64,000 bases of DNA, from positions 1 to 64,000 of the forward strand of contig JAJFIR010000058.1 of the NCBI GenBank assembly GCA_021774795.1. The letters run 5' to 3'. The position numbers were made by a program, and so were the translations under genes. Source of the DNA: Emcibacteraceae bacterium. Its GTDB lineage: Bacteria > Pseudomonadota > Alphaproteobacteria > Sphingomonadales > Emcibacteraceae. Below the pieces are notes generated by a model that had not been told where the DNA came from, did not search any database, and worked only from the letters and a program-made list of their open reading frames with translations. Shown here in pieces: positions 57,537 through 64,000 of this stretch. Each line of letters begins with the position of its first letter. Position 1 is the first letter of the stretch.

Positions 57537-60389
57537 CTACGACGGTGGTGTGAGGGTTACGAGTATGTTGCCAACAACAGGAAGTTCCTTTGAATCTAGT
57601 TGAACATCTGCTGCTGGTAATGTCAATATGACGTTCTTTACTTCTGTCTCGTTCACCTTAAACATTTCTGCAATTATGATAGCACGTGGCACAAGAGCGC
57701 CAAAGTCCCATCTAAATGTGACACCGTCGTCAAGTTTAGCAGAAGGGCTAAGTAGTGATTGTATTGCATTTTCAAATGGTGCTACTTCAGTTAGCACCGT
57801 TATAATTTCTATTGTGACGTCGATTGTTTTAGGTATGAAGTTCACTACAGTGACTTCGTGGTTGGCTAAACCTACACCTTCGATTCCTAGTGATTTATTG
57901 CCATTGAAGAAGTCTTCGATCTCTGTCCTCAATGCATCTGTCAAGAACTGACCACCAAAGCCAGCAACAATCAATTCGATTGTCTTCACGCCAAATGATT
58001 CTTCGATTGCCTCAGCTCTCTCAACTACTTTACTTCCAGTAGACGCCTCAAACTGTCTTGATAGAAATTCAAAATCATCTGTGGTGACGCCTCTATTTCT
58101 AGTACGTAATGACGCAGGACCTTCAATCTTAAGCCTTGCTAAATCTGCTTCCGTTGAACCTTCCTTTGCAACCCAACCAATTGCCTGTCTCGGGTTGAAA
58201 ACACGTCGTACAAATGCGATTCCAGACTTATTCACGATAATAGTGTTCGAACCTACGTTACCATTCACCTCAGCACCAGTACGATAAGTGGCACGAATAT
58301 TATCGACTCCTAGTGGTGGCACTTTACCTTGTGTGCCATCGCCAAAGGTGACGGTTGCTACATCATCTGCTGTGATCTCCAATACGTAATCTTTTGAACT
58401 TGGTCCAGAATTTAGAAAGTTGTCAACTTGATTGTATGCTGTAAAGCCAGCACCTTCATCTACTTCAATTACTAGACTACCTTCTATCAGTGGTTGAAAT
58501 GTCAGTGTAATAATTTGTGAAGGCGTACCATTGGATGAAGCTAATGGGTCTTCTTGCTTTGTTTCACCTTGAGTTTGACTTGTCTTTAAGAATTGATCAC
58601 CTTGATCTATTCTCAATATATCTACAATTGGTACTACTGGTAAATTCTCACCACCCGTCATACCAACTGGAGTCAATGTTTGACTGTTTGAGATACTTTC
58701 AACTATAGCTACATTTCCTGCTATGCCTATCACATCATTTTCGATAGTAACAAGATTGCCAACACCACTGACGTAAGTGACAGCTGCTGTGCCACCAACC
58801 ACCGCCAGTAAAAATGCAGCCTTAATAGCAGTTGCAGTGTCAGATGCATTGATAACTACAGCGATATTTCCAAGAGTGACGCCACCGCCACCAACATCAA
58901 ATTCGTATGTATCTGTGTTTCCGGCACCATCTGAAATTGTAACAGTATCACCGTCTTCAATTGCAACACCAACACCAGATGCGATGAAGTCTAAACTTCC
59001 AGCTGCTTTTCTACCACTTACGCGGTTTATTCTGAATCGTAGAAAAAAGCCTTCAAACCCATTGACTGTTGTCTTCTGCCAATTCTGAGTCAAGTTATCT
59101 GGTAGGTCGTATTCTATTAAACCATCTTCTGAAAATCCGATTGTTTCATCGTTCTCGTTAACTACTGGATTCCAAGCCGAGCCAACAGTATAGTCGTCTT
59201 CATCAGTTGAGACAATAGCTTGACCAAGCAAACCTACAGTAGTAACAAAATTTTGATTCAAAACTTCATCATATTCGCTAATGACGTCTTCGAAAGCACC
59301 TGTAGAATTTAGTATCACTCGAACTCTAGCACCTCTGCGGTCTAGGGGCACTTGATCTCCTGGGCTCAATAAATCATCTATTACGAGTTTAAGATTGGGT
59401 CCAAGATTTGTGACAGTATTTGGTATCGCATCATCAAATACACCATCAAAAAATTCAAGAACGTCAAAGATTCCAGAACCTGGTGTGTCAAATTCAAAAT
59501 CGAATTGATTCCATTCTAAATTTTCATGCATTATATAGACAGCATCGTGTGGTCTCGGATCAACAGGAAATAATGATGCCAACAATGCAGCAGTAGAAAA
59601 TGTACCACTTAAGTCTGTGCTATACGATAGGCTTCTAACTTCAAGATTGTCTGTTGCGTTATCTGTCTCAACTACTACAAATGTAGTCACTGTACTGTTC
59701 ACTGGTAGTAATGAAACTAGAGCACCAGCCCTAGTAGGCAATATGACACCTAAAATTGCTGGATCGGTGCTTGATGCTATTGCTACTCGTATGTTCTCAG
59801 CAGTGTCTTCTTCATCTGCGCCGATTGCTATTTCTACACCAAAAGTGAGAGTGACACCTGCTATGGTGATGCTATCGCCACCATCGAATGCATTGTCTTT
59901 TACTTCAATAAATCCAGAACTAAATACGAATACCTTTGATGGTGCATTTGAGGGTTGGACTAAATTGTCAGTCAATGCTTCAAATGTGATCTCACCATTT
60001 TCGGCTTCTTGTTCTGTTGCAGTCTGTGTTCCAGATGGGACAATCAATGTAGGTGTTGTGAAGACTTTAGAAAATTCATACAACACGTCAGTGACAGCAG
60101 GTGTTGCTTGAGACAACCTTACATCAATGAGCTTCAATTGACTTCTTACAGATTCTAGCAATCTTGCTGTTGGCAATAGAGTTTCATTTGCTGTTATGTC
60201 TAATAAGACATTGTTCAAATGTCCAATCAAGGCAAAACTGCTTATCAATTGAGTATATGGTTCTTCATCACTCTCATCTGTGATTTCTGGTACATTAATT
60301 CGGGTAAGCTGCCTAAGAGCCACAAAGAGTTCAGGGTAGTAAAAACCACTAAACTCAAAATCTGGTATCTCAATTGTGACTTGAGCCAT
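57537..60389 (-). CDS. Baseplate J-like protein
   Basis: 950 residues. The C-terminal third (DDFEFLSRQFEASTGSKVVE...) with GVGLANHEVTVVNFIPKTI has the baseplate J/gp47 pattern, ending in beta domains. The N-terminal half is a long set of beta domains with repeated DTATAIKAAF-type units. Forms the baseplate wedge between hub and fibres. Confidence 0.75.
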   Translation of the reverse strand: MAQVTIEIPDFEFSGFYYPELFVALRQLTRINVPEITDESDEEPYTQLISSFALIGHLNNVLLDITANETLLPTARLLESVRSQLKLIDVRLSQATPAVTDVLYEFSKVFTTPTLIVPSGTQTATEQEAENGEITFEALTDNLVQPSNAPSKVFVFSSGFIEVKDNAFDGGDSITIAGVTLTFGVEIAIGADEEDTAENIRVAIASSTDPAILGVILPTRAGALVSLLPVNSTVTTFVVVETDNATDNLEVRSLSYSTDLSGTFSTAALLASLFPVDPRPHDAVYIMHENLEWNQFDFEFDTPGSGIFDVLEFFDGVFDDAIPNTVTNLGPNLKLVIDDLLSPGDQVPLDRRGARVRVILNSTGAFEDVISEYDEVLNQNFVTTVGLLGQAIVSTDEDDYTVGSAWNPVVNENDETIGFSEDGLIEYDLPDNLTQNWQKTTVNGFEGFFLRFRINRVSGRKAAGSLDFIASGVGVAIEDGDTVTISDGAGNTDTYEFDVGGGGVTLGNIAVVINASDTATAIKAAFLLAVVGGTAAVTYVSGVGNLVTIENDVIGIAGNVAIVESISNSQTLTPVGMTGGENLPVVPIVDILRIDQGDQFLKTSQTQGETKQEDPLASSNGTPSQIITLTFQPLIEGSLVIEVDEGAGFTAYNQVDNFLNSGPSSKDYVLEITADDVATVTFGDGTQGKVPPLGVDNIRATYRTGAEVNGNVGSNTIIVNKSGIAFVRRVFNPRQAIGWVAKEGSTEADLARLKIEGPASLRTRNRGVTTDDFEFLSRQFEASTGSKVVERAEAIEESFGVKTIELIVAGFGGQFLTDALRTEIEDFFNGNKSLGIEGVGLANHEVTVVNFIPKTIDVTIEIITVLTEVAPFENAIQSLLSPSAKLDDGVTFRWDFGALVPRAIIIAEMFKVNETEVKNVILTLPAADVQLDSKELPVVGNILVTLTPPS

Positions 60390-60397
60390 TTATTCTC

Positions 60398-60799
60398 CTA
60401 AGCTGCACTTGGTTCTGGGTTGCCAAAAGAGTTTGTAAACTCCCCTACTTCATTAGTTGCTAAATCTATGTATCTGACAACCATCTCAACTTCACCTTCT
60501 TGAGCATTACCAGTCTTTTCAAATGTCACTGGCCTGTCTGGGTCCAATGAGATGCTTTCACTAAATTTTAAAGCTATTTGTTCGATTCTTCTCTTGATTC
60601 TTGCAATACCACCATCATCCGCAATGCTGAATATTACTCTACTGTCTATGCCTAGGTCTTGAAACGAGTTCTTGTCTCCACCTTCTGAGAATGCTAGCAT
60701 CAAAGTTTGATTGAAATGTGCAGCTTTGCTGTTGAGCTTTGCGCCACCATTCTTTCCAACTGTGACTGGTACACTAAGACCTCTTACTTGTACTGCCAT
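60398..60799 (-). CDS. Baseplate wedge-like protein, possible gpW/gp25
   Basis: 133 residues from the ATG at 60799 (GAGGG upstream). FQDLGIDSRVIFSIADDGGI and RIKRRIEQIALKFSESISLD, then a strand pair, fit the size and position of gpW/gp25 proteins, which lie immediately before baseplate J in P2-like phages. The lysozyme-like signature is weak, so the assignment leans on order. Confidence 0.5.
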   Translation of the reverse strand: MAVQVRGLSVPVTVGKNGGAKLNSKAAHFNQTLMLAFSEGGDKNSFQDLGIDSRVIFSIADDGGIARIKRRIEQIALKFSESISLDPDRPVTFEKTGNAQEGEVEMVVRYIDLATNEVGEFTNSFGNPEPSAA

Positions 60800-60995
60800 C
60801 TGCCCTCTTTGCCATTCTAGACATGTAATCTTCTTCACAAACTATGATACAATCACCGTCTGATCCGTCTGGTTTTTTGAATATGTATCGTTGAGCTTCA
60901 TCTTTTCTGAGTTCTTTTTTGCAGTCGTAACAATTATAATGAGATGCAATCTTTTGTGTACTGTCGCTGCTCAATAAGTTATGATTCGTTATCAT
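60774..60995 (-). CDS. Small zinc-binding protein
   Basis: 73 residues: CYDCKKELRKD, then about 25 residues on CIIVCEEDY, a CxxC...CxxxC pattern like a treble-clef/LIM half. GGGGG precedes the ATG. Placed among baseplate genes; may be an assembly factor. Not recognised. Confidence 0.5.
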   Translation of the reverse strand: MITNHNLLSSDSTQKIASHYNCYDCKKELRKDEAQRYIFKKPDGSDGDCIIVCEEDYMSRMAKRADGSTSKRS

Positions 60996-61072
60996 AGTTA
61001 ATCTGCCCCCAACATTCTTATTGTATCGTAAGTACGTTTTATTGTATACTGCTTTCTAAGCATGTCGAACCC

Positions 61073-61666
61073 TCAACTCAATGTTCCAGTACCAGTTCCA
61101 TTTCCTGGTACAGGTGCGCCAGATGGACTTCCAGTTATAGTAACAAGACCAGTAGCTGTTGCAAAACCTGCTGCGCAACCCACTCCAATAGCATTTGAAA
61201 AATTTGGCCACTCTGAACCTAAGAAAGTCGGTGCTGCTGTTTGAATTGCAGAACCCCATGCAGACCCAACAACAGCTATCGATCCAATGTCTACAGTTCC
61301 AGTACCATCGAACACTGGGTTGTGTGCTGAAGTCAACAAAGCTGTCAACATCTGTGCTACTAGTATATCTGCTACTGAGTCTGCGACATCTTGTAGACGA
61401 GTACCAAAACTTCCAAAGCTTCCAGATGCTGTTGTGAATATTGCTGAAGCAACTGTTGCTGAGATTATGCCAGTTATGCCAGTTCCAGTACCAATCCCAT
61501 CGCCTGGCACAGTACCAACGTCTGTAGTATCGAAAGACTTCCCAACTATATGTAGCACTGAACCATTTGCTACTGCGTCTGTGAAATCCATTAAACGAGA
61601 ACCCGCGAAGCCCTTGCCTGATAAATCCGAAAATAATGCTGATGACCAAGTGGGTGCTGATAGCAT
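61073..61666 (-). CDS. Gly/Thr-rich structural protein with an internal duplication
   Basis: 197 residues, low complexity. FTDAVANGSVLHIVGKSF...TVPGDGIGTGTGITGI near 27-67 is mirrored by FSNAIGVGCAAGFATATG...PVPGNGTGTGTLS at the C-terminus. Stop lies just before a zinc-binding gene. Likely part of the baseplate or spike complex. The overlapping Trp-rich frame at 61056-61679 is a shadow. Confidence 0.55.
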   Translation of the reverse strand: MLSAPTWSSALFSDLSGKGFAGSRLMDFTDAVANGSVLHIVGKSFDTTDVGTVPGDGIGTGTGITGIISATVASAIFTTASGSFGSFGTRLQDVADSVADILVAQMLTALLTSAHNPVFDGTGTVDIGSIAVVGSAWGSAIQTAAPTFLGSEWPNFSNAIGVGCAAGFATATGLVTITGSPSGAPVPGNGTGTGTLS

Positions 61667-61668
61667 GA

Positions 61669-61974
61669 TTACTTCCCATAGCTCTTCAACTTATTCCAAA
61701 GAGCATTTACTTCTGTATTGATATCTTTCACGCAGTCATTACATAACCAACGCGTAAGAGACTGCGCAAAGCCCATTCTAACCGTTATTGGATGCACTCT
61801 AGTACCGATATCTTTAACTCTTGGAGTCTTTTGTTTGACTACATCACCACGTTCATTCGTACCTTCAAAGGACTCAAATAGCATCTCACCCTTTTCGCCT
61901 TTTAATGGCACTGTCTTTGGGTGAGCCTCGCCCATCTTTTTACATTTAGCACATTGATATTGTGGTACACTCAT
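61669..61974 (-). CDS. Zinc-ribbon protein in baseplate operon
   Basis: 101 residues. CAKCKKMG (residues 8-15) and CNDC (about 78-81) make a two-CxxC zinc site. Middle is charged (KGEKGEMLFESFEGT). Between the spike and the Gly-rich protein; small zinc proteins here are often tail-assembly factors. Not recognised. Confidence 0.5.
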   Translation of the reverse strand: MSVPQYQCAKCKKMGEAHPKTVPLKGEKGEMLFESFEGTNERGDVVKQKTPRVKDIGTRVHPITVRMGFAQSLTRWLCNDCVKDINTEVNALWNKLKSYGK

Positions 61975-61983
61975 TGCTTTCTC

Positions 61984-62895
61984 CTATCCTGCTTTGACTG
62001 TTGGCACACCCACAGTGGGGACCCCAGTTATCAAATCAACTACTGGGTCTGTAATTGTAGTGAGAACATCTCCAGTACTTCCGTTCAATTGTATTTGAGC
62101 ACCAGTGGCAACTAAATTGCCAGATGCTGTTAAATTCATAGCACCAGCTGCTGTTAAGTCAACCGAACCTGCTTTCATGTCTAAAATATGACCATTGACG
62201 TCTTGAAGCTTTATGCCATCTGAGCTCAATATGACTTGGTTTGTGTTCTTGTCTACGAACTTCATTCCATTTTCATCGAACGTCATCACATTGTTGTTGA
62301 ATTTGTCCGTCAACGATATCAGCTTGTTTTCATAGTCTAATAACAATTCATGAAATGTAGCAGCTTCAGTGTCTTTTGCTTCGTCTTTTCTATCACGTTT
62401 TGTCACATTTCTAGACTTGAGGCTGATATTACCATTTGAGCCCATGACTAAATTACTACCAAAAGTGTGTTCGAGCTTTACTAGTTGCTGCTTTTTAGTG
62501 TCGTCGAATAGCAGTATGTGGCCACTATTTGTCTTCCAACCCATTCTATTCGCATAGTTCTTCTTCCATTCTCGTGCTATGTCTGTGACGTCATTGTAGA
62601 ACATGCACAAATATGTTGGGTTTGGGTGTTCGATCGCGTCTTCTAACCTCACTGTTATGAAGTCGTCTGGCTTTGGAACAAAGAAAAACCCAGCGCCACC
62701 CGTAAGCTCATTACCATTTGCAGTTTCAAATGCAGCTGATGCGTATGGGAAACAAGGTGTTGCCGGAATTGGATATTCAGTGTCTTCTATTAGTGTATCA
62801 GATTGAAAGAAGACAGAGCCTCTTAGACCTTCGATGCCTTCATCGTCGTCAAAGTTTCTCGTAACAATTGCATCATGTTCTTCAAATATTCTCAT
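61984..62895 (-). CDS. Baseplate spike protein (gpV/gp5-like)
   Basis: 303 residues from the ATG at 62895 (GGAGG, four bases before; TGATG junction). The N-terminal 110 residues look like an OB-fold baseplate domain; residues about 140-300 (TFGSNLVMGSNGNISLKSRN, VNGHILDMKAGSVDLTAAGA) form short repeats like the beta-helix of membrane-piercing spikes. Partner of the hub upstream. Confidence 0.65.
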   Translation of the reverse strand: MRIFEEHDAIVTRNFDDDEGIEGLRGSVFFQSDTLIEDTEYPIPATPCFPYASAAFETANGNELTGGAGFFFVPKPDDFITVRLEDAIEHPNPTYLCMFYNDVTDIAREWKKNYANRMGWKTNSGHILLFDDTKKQQLVKLEHTFGSNLVMGSNGNISLKSRNVTKRDRKDEAKDTEAATFHELLLDYENKLISLTDKFNNNVMTFDENGMKFVDKNTNQVILSSDGIKLQDVNGHILDMKAGSVDLTAAGAMNLTASGNLVATGAQIQLNGSTGDVLTTITDPVVDLITGVPTVGVPTVKAG

Positions 62896-64000
62896 CAATC
62901 CTCCACTACTCTTCTTACGTTTGCTGTGCACTGATAGTCGCTAGGTGTGAATATGTGTTTTACTCTAGTGAAGTAATATTTTCCGTTGAATTGGTCATCA
63001 AGTCCATCAAATAAATGCGTCTGTCTCGATTGCAGCGTTTCAAGTCCTAACAATGTAGCATCTCCTATTATGAAGGATTCCTTTCTCTTTCTAAGATATT
63101 GTACAACAAAGTCTCTTGCTTCCTTTTCATTCTTAAATGGCTTGTCTGCTATCACTTCAAATGTCTGGCCAAAGGCTTTAGCTCTTACTGCGCTACCACT
63201 CTTAAGTGGTTTTGCTTTTTTAAATTTGTCTTTGCCTTTTGCTTTTACATCGTCTTGAGTATTCAGATCTGCTGCTGTCAATAACACTCTCTTCTTAGTG
63301 CCTTGCTTTTTATCAAATGTTATGATCTCTACATCGCTTGGCTGTTCCAATGTATTCACATCTGGCATAAACTCGAATAGTGTCAAGTCTACTGCATCTG
63401 GGTCTATATCGTATTTGAATGTAAACGTCTGCTTCTGTCTATCTCGAGGTTCTTCAAAGTACATTCTGTGATTATTTATAGTCTTGTCATATCTCAAAAA
63501 GAGGTCTAAACCTCTGATGTCTGCAACATGCTTTAAAAATTCAAAATCATTTACGCCTTTCTTCTGAACCCTGTCAAATTTATCGGCTTGACGTCGTACT
63601 TTGCTGAAATCGATGTTGTGTCTAGAAGCCATGATAGTAGCAATCTGAGAGTCTCGAAACGCCTTGTAACTAACACCTCGTCTTGGCACATGTGCGGACA
63701 ATCTATGAAATGGGTCATACCCGATAATTTCGACCGTAGGGTATTCACCTCTTGGGAATCTCTTACGTCTCTTAACAATATCAACTTTCCCGATCGGTTG
63801 TAATGTGTCACCGTAACCGCCTTCAAGTAATAACTGGTTGCCTTCTTTTAATAGTTTTGTTTCTTGTATCGTTCTATCTAGGCCTCGAGCACCAATGCCA
63901 ACTTCAGACAATGTGATTCTCAACATGTCTGTCATTTCACTCTCATCTTCGTATTCTACTTTAGTTATGAATTGAGTAATCTCAGGGCCTAGAACATCAC
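62895..64000 (-). CDS. Tail hub / late control protein D (5' end outside window)
   Basis: The reading frame is open through the right edge; upstream of the ATG at 63935 it continues without a stop as DVLGPEITQFITKVEYEDES, the usual start region of gpD/gp27 hub proteins, so the annotated ATG is internal. Contains VKRRKRFPRGEYPTVEIIGY, FLKHVADIRGLDLFLRY and a C-terminal YYFTRVKHIFTPSDYQCT. Forms the trimer hub that carries the spike. Confidence 0.7.
   Translation of the reverse strand, partial: DVLGPEITQFITKVEYEDESEMTDMLRITLSEVGIGARGLDRTIQETKLLKEGNQLLLEGGYGDTLQPIGKVDIVKRRKRFPRGEYPTVEIIGYDPFHRLSAHVPRRGVSYKAFRDSQIATIMASRHNIDFSKVRRQADKFDRVQKKGVNDFEFLKHVADIRGLDLFLRYDKTINNHRMYFEEPRDRQKQTFTFKYDIDPDAVDLTLFEFMPDVNTLEQPSDVEIITFDKKQGTKKRVLLTAADLNTQDDVKAKGKDKFKKAKPLKSGSAVRAKAFGQTFEVIADKPFKNEKEARDFVVQYLRKRKESFIIGDATLLGLETLQSRQTHLFDGLDDQFNGKYYFTRVKHIFTPSDYQCTANVRRVVED

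Noticed and set aside
61056-61679. Trp/Ser/Phe-rich minus-strand frame of 207 codons
   Set aside because: Composition is that of a shifted frame of the Gly/Thr-rich gene at 61073-61666, which has the better codon use and internal repeat.
1-64000. CRISPR arrays, insertion sequences, integrase/att sites
   Set aside because: I looked for regularly spaced direct repeats, transposase or integrase motifs and saw none.

Overview
The window is a stretch of a large tailed-phage genome, most likely a myovirus with a contractile tail. The evidence is a dense set of short overlapping genes, a complete phage replication and recombination module, and a tail/baseplate module with a late-control-D-type hub, spike, baseplate J and tail protein I, plus holin and amidase lysis genes. 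Two lipoproteins with clear lipoboxes, a signal-peptide protein and a large protein with a signal-like N-terminus point to a Gram-negative host. The DNA is visibly AT-rich. Nearly every gene is on the minus strand, and neighbours often share ATGA, TAATG or TGATG stop/start overlaps, so long polycistronic transcripts run right to left. Only one block (34.2-36.6 kb) runs left to right.

Layout, described in the direction of minus-strand transcription. 64.0-52.5 kb: tail hub (cut by the right edge), spike, a possible gpW-like wedge, baseplate J, a tail protein I with LamG domains, and a long fibre-like protein. 52.5-43.4 kb: exported or membrane proteins (signal-peptide proteins, a lipoprotein, small TM proteins, a family-4-type holin) mixed with small structural genes and a LamG protein. 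43.4-36.6 kb: replication module, with an SF2 helicase, an iteron-like hairpin, a loader-like ATPase, a DnaB-type helicase, a KH-domain protein, a MazG-type enzyme and a DnaG-type primase. 36.6-33.5 kb: plus-strand small genes, then a decayed, duplicated response-regulator receiver, then an SF1 helicase. 31.1-15.9 kb: sigma-like factor, a nucleotide-modification block, family B DNA polymerase, ssDNA-binding-like protein, RecA, and the SbcD/SbcC (gp47/gp46) pair. 15.9-10.9 kb: a tRNA-like gene, RuvC-type resolvase, 5'-3' exonuclease, amidase, dCMP deaminase, SEC-C protein and an MBD4-like glycosylase. 10.7-0 kb: mostly unrecognised small genes, with a MazG-type enzyme, a DUF3310 protein and a HAD phosphatase, and near the left edge a structured RNA resembling a cobalamin-type riboswitch.

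The most interesting block is 25.6-29.7 kb. It carries a nucleotide kinase fused to a thymidylate-synthase/dCMP-hydroxymethylase-like domain, an FAD-type oxidoreductase, a MazG-like NTP pyrophosphatase fused to a HAD phosphatase, and a divergent ThyX-like protein, all immediately upstream of the DNA polymerase. I infer a fused, T4-like route to a modified (possibly cytosine-derived) base in the phage DNA. The alignment behind this was done by eye. Several genes too short for ordinary ORF calling were recovered from ribosome-binding sites and overlaps (327-428, 3799-3918, 10713-10883, 34778-34948, 37703-37864).
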